Below are positions 24,550 to 35,255 of a stretch of DNA of 64,000 bases, one piece after another (position 1 is the stretch's first letter; the number at the start of each line of letters is the position of its first letter). Origin of the DNA: Chimonanthus salicifolius. Taxonomy: Eukaryota; Streptophyta; Magnoliopsida; Laurales; Calycanthaceae. The notes under the pieces are model-generated. The model was given only the letters and a program-made list of their open reading frames with translations, was not told where the DNA came from and searched no databases. The DNA lies in contig CM023538.1 of assembly GCA_013350335.1 (NCBI GenBank), forward strand, positions 57,208,769 to 57,272,768, given 5' to 3'. The position numbers and the translations under genes were made by a program.

Positions 24550-25075
24550 CACTTATTTATAGCCAACAATCAATTCAAACATCTCCCCTTCCTTCCATTG
24601 ATTCCAATTGGATACTAGTATCATCTATATCAATCCTTTTTATCCTCTGCCTCTCAAGATCAATGGAAGATTTTTGGCAAGAATCCCTTCATGGGTCTTG
24701 AAAGAGGCAGGGGAATTTGGAAGTGAGGGGTACTTTCATCCCCTTCCCAACACCACCCCAATCAATTGTTTGTCCATGTCCAGCAGTCACAAGCTCTGCT
24801 ACTTTTGTCCTTCAGACCTATAAATGAAGTACAAATTCTGCTAAATCTTGTGGAGCATTTGTCTAGAACATGGCGAACCGGCAAGTCACCGAAACTGGCA
24901 CTAGGGGACTCAATCATGAGTCTTTCATGTTTATGTTTTCATTTGTGTTTGGGTTTTTCAAATAAATGATGTTACTGCACTTGCTTAGTAGAGTTCTGCT
25001 GGATTTATCACCATCGCCGAGTGGCTTGTGTAAATCCATGGCTGGTATTGTAATCACCTAAGTATAATAAAGCTC
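24550..25075 (+). other. Transcription-unit-like segment without a clear ORF
   Basis: A TATA-like ATTTATAG at 24556-24563, a pyrimidine-rich leader and an AATAAA at about 25066 frame 500 bases that look transcribed, yet the ATG-initiated frames are all short (12, 11, 15, 6 and 32 codons). The longest, from the ATG of MANRQVTETGTRGLNHE, ends in a hydrophobic Phe/Met-rich tail. No family recognised; it may be a non-coding RNA, a small-peptide gene or chance. Confidence 0.25.
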
Positions 25076-25239
25076 CTAGCTTTCATTCCTCATAGCAATT
25101 CTCTGTTATGTGTTCCACTGCTTCTTTCTTCTTCTTTTTGGGGATTCATGTCTTGAGACACAAGAATCACTGGTGCGAAAACGAATGCTTCATTGTTGGG
25201 ATCAATGGGGTTAATAGAAATTTACAAACCTTAAACTAA

Positions 25240-25400
25240 TTAAGCTCTACTAGATAGCCGATATCGGATACCAAAAAATCAAGACTTGATAACATTCTTG
25301 TAGGTAAAACTCACTCTCAAAAGCTAGCAGTTGAGAGAAGGGTGCCTCAAGTGCTATATAGAGTCGTTGGTTTCTCAAATTAACTGATGTGAGACTTTTG
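25240..25400 (-). mobile_element. LTR fragment of a small (TRIM-like) element
   Basis: Shares AACTCACTCTCAAAAGCTAG and GAAGGGTGCCTCAAGTGCTA with the copies around 48288-48370 and 48798-48845. Only the LTR-like part is present. Confidence 0.4.
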
Positions 25401-27184
25401 TCACTTCACAACTCACAAAGACATGTGCCATTGCAACATTCTGCTGCATTTCAATGAAAATACAGGCAATCCGATATCGGGTACCTTAAAATCAAGTAAT
25501 GAAAGAACCCCATGATTCATGTAGCAGTTCAAATGCTTCATATGAATATCGACTACGGCCTGTCGGAGGTTTCGGCCTAGATATTGCCACGGTGAGTGAA
25601 GCAGATAAAATGAACAGTGCAGATATCACAAAGTATGCTTGCATTGGCTCATTTCAGTACTTGAATTGCTTCCAAAATGTATCCTTCTCTCACACATGAA
25701 AGAATGAAATGATGGGGTTTTAAGGGGTCCTCTTAACAATTCATTGTATGCAGAAATTTCAGATAAGGAGAGGCCTCGACATTGCTTCTCATGTTAAAGC
25801 TTGAAATCCAAACAGCCAAAAGAAGTGAAAAAGAAAAGAAAAGCTTCACTGAAAGCACTCTACAAGTGAGGCATGCTTCACAGCTTAAATTACAAAGTGG
25901 AAGAATGGGATTTACTCCAAAATATTATAAAAAGGATGAAGTAACCAACAGTTTAGAGGTAATTCTTTTGGAAGTTAATTATTATTAACGAATAATTGAT
26001 TGTTTACTACTACTACCAGTGTGTTCCACCTCTGAAAGCCCTCTAGACAGAAGAATTTCGCCAATATGCTCACATGATGTTATTGTGATATGAGGAGTGA
26101 TGTATTTTATTTTTTCTTTTCGGCATAGTTTAGGGTTTAAGCCTTTCAAACTCATCGATGTTGTCCCATGTACATGTATCTGTTTTCATTAATATAATTT
26201 ATTCTATTTGTTACAGCTCAAAAAAAATATTTTAATCACAACTGTAACAATTAGTAGCAAGCAACGAATTAAAGTACAGTATAAATTATCAAGTGGAATA
26301 AACTTGTGCATCAGCCAATATTTCATTTATCTGAGAGTCTCGTGATGGTAATATAGATAAGATGATGATTATAAATAGATAATTTTTTTAATAGAATTAA
26401 TCCCTTGTAGCAAAACTAGTAAAAGTTAATATAAATAATACTTAATCCGTGTTTATTGTATGATTTATTACTATTATTATTGTTATTAACATTATGGCTT
26501 ACTATGTGATTGAATTTTCTGGGACATTTTTGCATATATACAAAAATAATGACAGCAAATACAGTCCACAATGGTATAATATACTTGTATGTTTATAATC
26601 CTTTTAGGGTCGAGAGGAACAAATCTGCCTTCTACAAGTCTGACACTTGTAACTTTGTAACATGTATACATTGCTCATACACATTACTGTAGATACTTCA
26701 GTTCACATTTTATACATTAAATAAATCAATTCATTAAACCTAAATTTAAATTCTTAGATTTTTTTTTTCAAAAAATCCAATAATAACCTCTCTTCTGAAT
26801 TTTAAAGGTTTGAAAATTTGTGAGACTGAATTGGCCCAATACCTAGCTGCATTGTCAATAGAATTGCCTTTTGAAACTTAGGATAACTTTTTAGTATTTG
26901 GGAATATTATTTATTGAGAATTAATTTTTTAACAAAATAATTATTTTTTTAAAGCTTATATTCACAATTTTCTTTTCTTCACATTTATTATCATATTTGA
27001 ATATAGATAAATACCTAAATTTAATCTATTATGAAATGTGTATAATTAAAATAAAAAATAAATACTACATTTATATTTTTATGCGTCTTAACAGTTTTAT
27101 AAAAAAAAAATTAAAAATATTTTATTTAAGAGATTTTCTCTCACTTGAAAAACCTCTGTTCTTCTCCTTCCCTCTCTCTCTCTG
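25401..27184. other. Intergenic, AT-rich, with a LINE-like 3' tail
   Basis: Frames at 25499-25699 and 25782-25988 show no domain. The sequence at about 26130-26228 (TTTTCATTAATATAATTTAT ... then poly A) resembles the 3' end of a plant L1-type LINE. A TATA-like TTATAAAA near 27094-27103 may serve the downstream PPR-like gene. Confidence 0.35.
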
Positions 27185-27200
27185 TTGTCAGTTGTCACAG

Positions 27201-27209
27201 ATGCAATGA
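27201..27209 (+). promoter_or_regulatory. Two-codon uORF overlapping the main start
   Basis: ATG CAA TGA: its stop overlaps the main ATG (27206) in the arrangement ATGA. It is the first ATG after the likely transcript start and lies out of frame with the main frame, so it could lower translation or force re-initiation. Confidence 0.45.
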
Positions 27210-27955
27210 AAACAGTGGCAAGACCAACAATTCCAATCCTACGTACTCTCTCATCGCTTCTCTCAAATCCTTCTAATCTGCTATTCTCCCACCACTTTTC
27301 CTTCTCGTCATCATCTTCTCCTTCTCCTTCTCCTTCTTCTCCTCCTCTTCTTCCTCCTCCTCCTCCTTCTTCTTATCAAAAGGCGCAAGAAGAAGAGCCG
27401 CTGCTGACCCAAGTCAATCTCCTTATCCCCCGCCTCTGCCAATCCTCCACCAATCTCCCCCACGCCATCCGCCTTCTCGATGCTTCCTTCCTCCTCTTCT
27501 CTTCCTCCAATTCTCGCACCAATCTCCCTTCCATCTCCATCCCCGTCCTCATCCACCGCCTAACTGATGAGCCCGATCTCACCCAACCCATGTCCCTCCT
27601 CACCCGCCTCCACCGCAACGCCCGCGCACACCCACACCTCCTCTCTGTCGCCCGAATGCTCGCATCTTCCTACTTCAAGAAGCGCCGCCCGAAAGAAGCC
27701 TTGAAGATCCTCAATTGGATGTCCAGAGCCAATTCCTTTTGCGTGTTTGATGAGCCCACTTATGCGGTTTTTCTCACAGGGTTTTGTAGGAATGGGTGGA
27801 GTTTTGAGGCGCTGAGGGTGATGCGGCGGATGTTGGCTGAGGGAATGGTGCCGGGGGAGAATTTGAGGAAGTGGGTATTTAGGAGTCTGTTAAGTGAGGC
27901 GAGGGTCAGAGAGGCTTTGGAACTCGATGCTAGCTTTGGGTTGTCTTGGCTGTGA
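27206..27955 (+). CDS. PPR-like organellar protein, likely C-terminally truncated
   Basis: 249 residues, no intron. The first 50 residues are Ser/Pro-rich, basic and lack acidic residues, as in mitochondrial or plastid transit peptides. The body has helical-repeat character; the clearest 35-residue PPR motif starts TYAVFLTGFCRNGWSFEALR (about residues 186-220), with a weaker repeat (LARM-type SVARMLASSYFKKRRPKEAL) before it. PPR proteins bind organellar RNA and act in editing, splicing or stability. The 5' half is GC-rich and the upstream leader is CT-rich. The frame closes at TGA 27953, but the +1 frame continues with ALGCLGCDRGGDGLRAAS and ends in MLAEWKE at 28025, a plausible lost C-terminus. 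The start is the first in-frame ATG. Subfamily not recognised. Confidence 0.7.
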   Translation: MKTVARPTIPILRTLSSLLSNPSNLLFSHHFSFSSSSSPSPSPSSPPLLPPPPPSSYQKAQEEEPLLTQVNLLIPRLCQSSTNLPHAIRLLDASFLLFSSSNSRTNLPSISIPVLIHRLTDEPDLTQPMSLLTRLHRNARAHPHLLSVARMLASSYFKKRRPKEALKILNWMSRANSFCVFDEPTYAVFLTGFCRNGWSFEALRVMRRMLAEGMVPGENLRKWVFRSLLSEARVREALELDASFGLSWL

Positions 27956-28228
27956 CAGGGGTGGAGATGGACTTCGAGCGGCTTCTGCATTGACTGATCG
28001 GATGTTGGCAGAGTGGAAAGAATAGAAACAAATCAGGTGCGAGCAGCTGCAGCTCTCCTATTTTCTACTTAATTTCTTATTACCAATACTTCTGATACTG
28101 CTATTAGTTTGGCCCCTTTTTTCCCTTTCCTCTCTCTTTATTGTTTTCGATGTAAATGCTGAGTCTTATTAGTCTGGATAGAGCAATGGAAATAGAAGTA
28201 GCAACAGAAACATACTGCATTGCTACTA

Positions 28229-29099
28229 CTAAGGGGGTGTTTGGGTCTATGAAATTGGAAGTAAATCAGTGGAAGTGGAATGGTGCTGAATTCTCATTGG
28301 GAAAATAAAAGTAAGAAGAAAAAAAGTACATCAAAATTAAGGAGGTTGTTGTATTTTCTACTTGCACATTGGTATTCTTGGAAATGAAAATATCATTTAG
28401 ATGAAAGAAAACCTTGTCAATGTGGTAAGGGTTCTGCCCCTGTTTCGATACGCCTAAGAGGAGAACAGTGGAGACGACTTACCTCATATGGTACAAATGT
28501 TCACACCTCTAGAGGATGGTAAAATCACCATTTATCGACTTTACTCTGTATTTCATAGAAAAACATGTTTGGTGAAATGTTCAGGTGTAAAACTGTTTCT
28601 CTACCTCCTCTTTCACTTCTGAGCGAAGTAAAAGGTTGAGTTTCTACACCTTAAATTTGCTCCACATATTGTGTTTGTTGGCAATTGGATCTTTTGACTG
28701 ATGATGGGGGTTCTAAACTTCTAATTAATTAGAAAATACCAAAAGAAAAAGAGATTACTCTTCTAGTTCTATCTATGTTTTAGGAGTGAATGGGCCCAAA
28801 AATGTTAGAAATGATCTAAAGATAAACCATCTATTCCTCCAAATGGCTATATACTCCAGATTATTGGAAGAATGGCTATGTACTCCAGATAGGAAGGATG
28901 ACAATTTCATGATAAGAATGACAAATTCCTACTTTAAGCCTGGATGGTAAACATGATTTAATGAAGACTTCAACATGTCATTTGGTATATGATCGTCTAC
29001 TTTTGATTCAAATCTCCTTGTGGCATAAGATTTTTTGTTATTATTTCCTAGTTGCTACCATAGTTTGTGGGTTTCTTTTGCATCCAAACACACCCTTAG
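28229..29099. mobile_element. TIR-bounded element, about 870 bp
   Basis: CTAAGGGGGTGTTTGGGT at the left and, from the right, CTAAGGGTGTGTTTGGAT: 16 of 18 positions agree. The interior has no convincing frame. A target-site duplication was not found, so the superfamily is open. It starts about 200 bases beyond the PPR-like gene. Confidence 0.5.
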
Positions 29100-29963
29100 A
29101 ATGATTGATGAACTAATTCCTAGATGTGTTGAAATGTGGATGTGATTTCACATTGTGATGATATGTGCCTTTAGGTGGCCCAAGATTAATATCAATTTTA
29201 GTGAATATACTAAAATTCGAGCTAAGTGGGAAAAATCCCTCAAATAGATTATTAGGGGTTTCTTACGGCATGGGGATATGATACTTTAAAAATTGCGTCT
29301 AGTAAAGTAGAAGAATTAGGCATGAACTTTGGTGGAGGTTTGTGAGTATAGGAAAACTTTAACGATAAAGGTAACTACACCAAAATATGGAGCTTAAATA
29401 GGAGGTCATTTGGGCTATGTTGCATAGACTCTTCAAAATGTGTGATGCACCCATGTCAAAAACTTGTACCCTTCGTTGGAAATTTGCTCTCGTGTTGGAC
29501 TCTTCACAGATCCTTCATGGACTCTTCTAGTACTATTTTAACATTGTTTTCCAAGATAATTAAAATATTACCACACCTTTCTTTTCTTGAAATCTGAGTA
29601 AAATATTGATTTGTTTGTACTTGATTGATTATATTAAACTGGTATATTATTTTCTATTGACCCATACCAATGCAACTTATGTTATAGATATTTTGAAGGG
29701 GGATCATAGATTTGAAAGATGTATCTAGGATATGGAAAGTGGGCAACATATTAGGGGTTGAATGAAGCCAGGTTGTGGTGAGAAGTGAAAAAGGTTTCTA
29801 GGCATCTCTAAAGTGAAAAAGCGATAGGATTGGGTGTAGGTGCTACCAGAAATGATCCTCTGATAATTGACGTGTGGAAATTTGAGTAGTTTGACAGGTA
29901 GGAGTGCCGAGTTGGTAGATACAATGAACAGAGGACTGATATGGCATGCTGATGGAGATTAAG

Positions 29964-29966
<3 letters not shown>

Positions 29967-29994
<28 letters not shown>
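29967..29994 (+). repeat. Uninterrupted run of 28 G
   Basis: A homopolymer of 28 G, then C, five G, CGCGGGGACGC and further G-rich words to about 30035. Able to form G-quadruplexes. Its exact length is unreliable by any sequencing method. The long Pro/Gly frames around it are artefacts. Confidence 0.9.
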
Positions 29995-30164
29995 CGGGGG
30001 CGCGGGGACGCAGAGTGGGTGTGGTGGGGGTTGGGGACACTTGTTTTTGGGAAGGGTTATAGCATTTCCATTTATAAAAGTGTAACTCAAGAAATGGATT
30101 AGATGTTGTAGTTGATAGGCGTTAAAGGAGAGATTTGAGATATTGGGCGAAAATGATAAGGTTA

Positions 30165-30480
30165 TAAGATTTGAACAAATGGAGTCATGGCCAGTACGTG
30201 TCCCCTTTGCCTCCGTGCCTCGAAAGATGTAGACCAAATCTTTCTCCAATGCTCCTTTTCTTCGACAGTTTAGGCCTCCATTTTTAGTCTTTGATGTACA
30301 GTGGTCGATTCCATCATTTGTTGCTTCTTTCTCTTATGCTTGGAGACTTTACAAATGCCTCTCTAGATTCTCAATTCTGTGGCAACTCTCTTTTTTGCCA
30401 CAATTTGGAGCCTTTGGTGGGAAAGGGACAATAGAGTTCAAAATTGCAACACCATAAAAAGACACCTCAACAAAAGGACT
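30165..30480 (+). mobile_element. L1-type LINE remnant (zf-RVT region)
   Basis: Translation from 30202 gives CPLCLRASKDVDQIFLQCSF and then FATIWSLWWERDNRVF, the zinc-knuckle region found at the C-terminus of plant L1 reverse transcriptases. Nonsense codons interrupt it, including a TAG where a Trp is usual, and a one-base shift separates it from upstream matching residues. A weakly similar stretch may begin as early as 29190, so the G run would lie inside the dead element. Confidence 0.6.
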
Positions 30481-32425
30481 AAGTCAAACCAATACACTTC
30501 TTCCAAGCTCTAGAAAGATTAGAAATAGAGAAATCCTAGAACTCCCTGTGTGTAGATGCCCATATTAGTACACAACACACTTCATTCAACTGACGTCAAA
30601 AGGGTCATCTTCTTTGTTTTTGAAATACATGGTTGCTGCACTCCCACCAAATGCTCCAAATAGTAGCAAAGGGGCCCAATTGCCAAAGAACCAAGAATCT
30701 GAATGGCCCCTTAAAGATCATTCAAGAGTAGGAGAAAAGAGCAACTGAAGATGGCATTAGCCATGAAGTAGGAGTTAAAAAGATGGGTGTAAAAATGCAT
30801 CACTCTAGACTTGTAGGAGTTAGAAACATGGGTGTGATAGGATACATGAAAGACATAGTTTTGAAAAGGAGATCGAAATAGGAGAAGTGATTTTTGGAGA
30901 GGTAGCTGGGGCTACTTGGAGACACCTATCACTAATTTTTCTAGGGCATTTGATCTAGAAATGGCCGGCACAGGACACTTGTGACATAAGAATGGATCTA
31001 ATAAGAGACAAATAGACTACTGATACATATGTAGAGAATGATCAGTATTCAACGATTATGAGATTTAGACCACCACTTCCAGAAATAGAAGCTTTTGCAA
31101 TTTAGCACTTGAAAACAGGGCAAACGGTGAAGGGCTTGTTTCCATTTTGATTTGAGTCTTAAGGTACTTTTTTTTGGTGGATCCGGTTTCAAAATAGCTG
31201 GACGGTCCTCTTAAGTCCAAACAGTTTTCAAATTGGACTTCCCAATTCTCACAAGTCACCATCTTAACCAGTCGCCTAGCCAGTTTTGGTCCAATCAAGT
31301 TCAACCGGGTGGTCTAGTCTGGGTTTTTAAACACCATCAATGTACATAATTAATTAACTTGATACTTCAAAGAAGACAAGCAGGATGCATTTATTGGTGC
31401 CTTGAGAAAGCATCTGCTTGCATTTTAGGTTTCAACTCAGGTGGGCCAAGTTGGGTTTTGGACCTGCCTGAGCTTGGTCCTACTTTGTAATGGAAGGGCT
31501 GAAGCCCAAGCTTGGGCCCAGGTTGGTCCAATTTGGTAAACCTGATCCCAGCTTGGCCCAGTTTTAAACCCAAAGTGGAGTTGAGGGGTTTTTTCAGGTT
31601 CAGTGTTTTTTGGGTCTAAGATGGGGTTAATTTGTATTATAATTTAATAAATTATATTAATAAGTTTTAGAAAATATCAATTACACATTAAAAATATTAC
31701 ATAATTTAATGAAATAAAGCTTAAGTTTGGTCTTTTTATGAGAAAGGTCTCAAATTTGGGCTTTCAGCTCGGGTTAGGCTTTTTATTTCACTTGGTCTGG
31801 CCCAGTCTGTACTGAATTCAGTTTTGGCCTGCAATTTTGGGCCCAAATGAGCCATCCCAAGCCCAGTCAGCCCGAGCCCAATTTTTTGGGGTTTTCCATG
31901 TGAACTCAGGTTGGGCTCTAGCGAAGTTGCACTCCAACTTGCATTAGACACTCCTCAAACCAAAGGAAGAGGACAATGAGAGTTAAGGAGAAGCACTTGT
32001 TAGGAGCTTCTCCATTGGCACAAAAGTTACTCTTTAATGCCAAGGAGAAAGCACACTTTTAGGAAAAGGATGTAACATGCTTAACATTTTACTAATTTAG
32101 GTAACGGCATTAAACTCTCTTAACATTTCTAAATCAAGGGTTTCTCCCTATGAATGTGAGTTTTAACATATAAATTGATGTGGCCACCACTAATGGTGCC
32201 TTTCAGATAAGGGATGTCTCTAGAATTTCTATGTTCTTTTGATTTAGGATTTTGGAATGCATGGTGGGATGCTAACAGTAATCTGTAGATGGTGTCTTTC
32301 AGGGAACAAATAGCACTGAAGATCGCGTAGGACGCCAAGGAGTCTGGAGTCTCTGGCATTCATAGTGGAGGATGTTGGTGACACTAACCATCTGTTTCCC
32401 ATAGTCTTGAGCGAACAGTCTCTGA
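30481..32425. other. Intergenic with GGCCCAAG-word repeat
   Basis: No gene. Between about 31420 and 31930 the sequence is crowded with GCCCAAGC, TTGGGCC and GGCCCAG words flanking an AT-rich core (31620-31720), the pattern of the other word-rich MITEs here, but ends and duplications could not be set. Confidence 0.4.
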
Positions 32426-32442
32426 AGTATATTTCAGAACAA

Positions 32443-32638
32443 CATCTTATGAGCTTGGAAAGAATGTGTTGACTTAGCATAGCTTCTTCTTTTAGCATTT
32501 GCTTCCAATGATTATATGACCTACAGGTGTATTGGGAGTGGGCTTTTTGTTTCTTTATTGATTTTTTTTTTTTTGCCTTTTGTTTTTGCACATCTGGTGC
32601 CTTTTTTATTAATATAGTAATCATTTCAAAAAAGAAAA
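32443..32638 (+). mobile_element. 5'-truncated LINE 3' end with 17-bp TSD
   Basis: AGTATATTTCAGAACAA occurs at 32426-32442 and again at 32639-32655, directly after an A-rich end. The 196-bp insert is T-rich and finishes with TTTTTTATTAATATAGTAAT and an A-rich tail, as plant L1 3' ends do. The duplication is perfect, so the insertion is fairly young. Confidence 0.75.
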
Positions 32639-33048
32639 AGTATATTTCAGAACAAGGTGCCAATAGCTTCAAATTGTATGGTCTCACCTGATGTATTTTT
32701 AGTTTTGAGCGAGGCTCGACCTTCATACAGACTTCGCCATCATTCTGGGTCTGGCCATGCTCTTAGAAGTCCCTTAGAAAACTGCTTACTATTGGCAAAG
32801 CAGTGCCGCAGTCTTATTACAATGCCCTGATGCCTCTTGTATTTTGATTCTCTTGATCATTCAATACTTTAATGGGCTCAACTTATATTGGAATATCTTT
32901 TTGGTCTTAGAGATAAACACCAAAGTTTCACAAACCTCAAATTTGAAAACCCCTATTGGCCCTCAATCAAATTCAAGGTAACCCAGTCATCACATAGCCT
33001 AGATGAATGGGATCTCTCAGGAAAGGGCCGAAGATAATTGAGGAAAAA

Positions 33049-33242
33049 GAACGCCAAGGGGTTAGCCTAGAGGTTGAGACACATGACTTAGGGATTGAGG
33101 TCTTGGGTTCAATCTTTAGTGATTCCTATGAAGAGTCACTCCCCGCATAATTACTCAGTGTGTGTGGATTGAGGGGTTTTCACACACTTTGAGGGACTAA
33201 TCAGGTGTGTCACTTGAACACCTCCGGACTTCAAAAAAAAAT
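33049..33242 (+). mobile_element. SINE family 1, full-length copy with TSD
   Basis: A tRNA-like head with A-box-like GGTTAGCCTAGAGGTTGAG and B-box-like GGGTTCAATC, then GAGTCACTCCCCGCATAATT, GAGGGACTAATCAGG, CACTTGAACACCTCC and an A tail. Perfect 12-base flanking duplication ATTGAGGAAAAA (33037-33048, 33243-33254). This copy defines the family in the window. Confidence 0.75.
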
Positions 33243-33454
33243 ATTGAGGAAAAAATGTCTATCCCAAAACCAAACCAGCAAGGAACTATACCTGTTCCAG
33301 GCCTTCATGAGATAAAATGCAAGTGAAAATACTCTCTCTCTCTCTTAATTGGATTGGACCCGAATCCTTTCTTGGTTAATTGGATTGGCCCATCAGTGGA
33401 AGAAATGAAAGCACTGATGAGCTTAGGTCAATGATTTCCCATTTAGATGGCAAT

Positions 33455-33640
33455 TTTATTTTATGACCAAAGTGTTAAGGCCTTTTAAGAGCATCCGACT
33501 ATTCCTTAAGGCATGTGCAACTTTCTCTACCCCCACACACTAGGTAAATTTACAGAGAGTTTCCCTTTGAAATAGAATGAGAATCGAACTTATTACTCCT
33601 GCTTCCCAGATTCCTGACCATCATATTAAAAATGAATTGG
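33455..33640 (-). mobile_element. SINE family 1 copy, reverse
   Basis: Starts from a tail-like ATGACCAAAGTGTTAAGG (complement of the CCTTGGTCAT tail), then GCATGTGCAACTTTC and a B-box complement GAATCGAAC. The head ends near 33640. Confidence 0.45.
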
Positions 33641-34559
33641 ATTTTTCTTCGTTGAATATGTGGTGTTGTCTCCTAAAGAATGAATGAAATCATATCTGGG
33701 AAAAGTTTCAGGTCATTGGAATTATTTAACATCGGTCACGTGAAATCAAGCGGCCATCATATTCATATTGATTTTGCATTTACTGGCATCAGCCATTTAT
33801 CTTTTGCTGTAACCCGTGAATGAAATTGTTTATAATATCAGATCTGATATCAATAAATATTCAATATATAATCCAATGCGACAAACACAAAAAGGTACTT
33901 ATATTTTTATCCATATAATCACTTAAAATAAATTTATAGAGATTCTATTCTTCCTTCAAAAAATATATTAGCAGTACAACAGGGCCAGATGTCTACTACT
34001 TTATCCATGTTTTACTGCATGTGAACCAAGTTATAGGTATATTAGAGTAGGCATTTATTCAATTGTTCTAAGCTTTTAAGATTAGATTAGATTATAGTCA
34101 ATATGATATGTCTTACCGATATACCGAGATCTGTCCATGTTAATTTTAGACCGATATTTGAATCTTTGTTTTGTAATAATCATCTATTTTTCTGCCTGCT
34201 AATGTATTAATTGCTTAAAAAAAATTAAAAAAAAAACATTTTATCAAAAAATCTAATTACGCCCTATTGTAGAAGGCCCTCCAGTAACAATGCACGAAGA
34301 GAGTTTAGTATATAATGTTCTCATGAATTGCTCTCGTGATGAGAGCTCTTTGTAAAGCCTACCTATGACTATGGGTTAGATGGGTCTAAAAGGTTGATGT
34401 CCGTATATATTGTTTATAAAAAATAAATTTATTGAATGACTCTAGTCTTGAATGAACAGGCATCTCAATCTACTAAAATCGATTTAAGAGTAGGCTCATT
34501 ATTAATGTACAATCTACCATGTAATCATGGATTTCTACTCATCTCATATAGTTGTTTTA
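33641..34559. other. AT-rich intergenic DNA
   Basis: No gene and no delimitable repeat seen. Confidence 0.45.
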
Positions 34560-34700
34560 TAGTTAGGAACTCGCCTCGTGAAGTAGGAATTTTGAATTTG
34601 ATTTTCACTCTACTTAAAGGGACATTGCATGTTCAGTTACGTAGTGTATGGACGTAGAGACTTGTACATACTCCGAGAATTAGTCAAGTTCTCTTCACCA
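34560..34700 (+). mobile_element. SINE family 1 copy, decayed
   Basis: Contains ATTTTGAATTTGATTTTCAC (decayed B-box zone) and GTACATACTCCGAGAATTAG TCAAG, matching the family core. The tail is indistinct. Confidence 0.4.
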
Positions 34701-34875
34701 TCAAAATATCTCTAACATTTCATAATTGTTAGAAGTCCGATATCATATGTGCCTTTTTCTTTTTAGAAGGAAAATCAAAATTAAGGGAGCCAATATGGAA
34801 AGATAAGGAATGCATAGACAATATAACTCTACAAAGATAATAATAAATTTTAAAGTAGCATTTAGTAGTAGTGAC

Positions 34876-35247
34876 CATCGTGACAAATACCGTTCTCGAG
34901 ATATTAACAGCAATTAGTAATAACGGGATATTTTTAAATTCTCAGATTTTTACCGGTAAGTTAACGAGAAAATCTCATGGAAATTATAATATTTAAAAAA
35001 TAAAAAAATAGAATAAATAAAAAAATTAATGAAATAAAAATTGTATAAGGAATTTACAGGGAATTTACCTACAATTTACCGGGATATTATATTGTTATTA
35101 ACGGTTATCGCATTTTTAACGCGATTTTATCGGGAATTTATTGGAAATTTATAGTCGTGGTAATAAAAACGTGTTTTTAACGCGGTAATAGTATTTTGCC
35201 GATAAAAACGCGGTAAATTTGAAAATACCGTCGATATCTGTGACAAG
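34876..35247. mobile_element. hAT-type MITE with ACGCGGTAA words, 372 bp
   Basis: Ends CATCGTGACAAATACCG and, from the right, CTTGTCACAGATATCG. The flanks GTAGTGAC (34868-34875) and GTAGTGAA (35248-35255) agree at 7 of 8 positions. The interior repeats CGGTAA, TTACCG, AACGCG and CGGGA in both orientations around an A/T-rich core. No coding frame. Confidence 0.65.
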
Positions 35248-35255
35248 GTAGTGAA

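Noticed and set aside
27311..27618. Two antisense frames rich in Arg and Glu opposite the PPR-like gene
   Set aside because: They mirror the Ser/Pro-rich sense coding sequence (TCC/TCT codon runs) and have no domain or splice context.
29843..30249. Proline-rich minus-strand frames across the G run
   Set aside because: They are read from the G homopolymer and a dead LINE; composition alone explains them.
32129..32726. Long minus-strand frames
   Set aside because: They run across a LINE-tail insertion with a duplicated target site, so they are chance frames.
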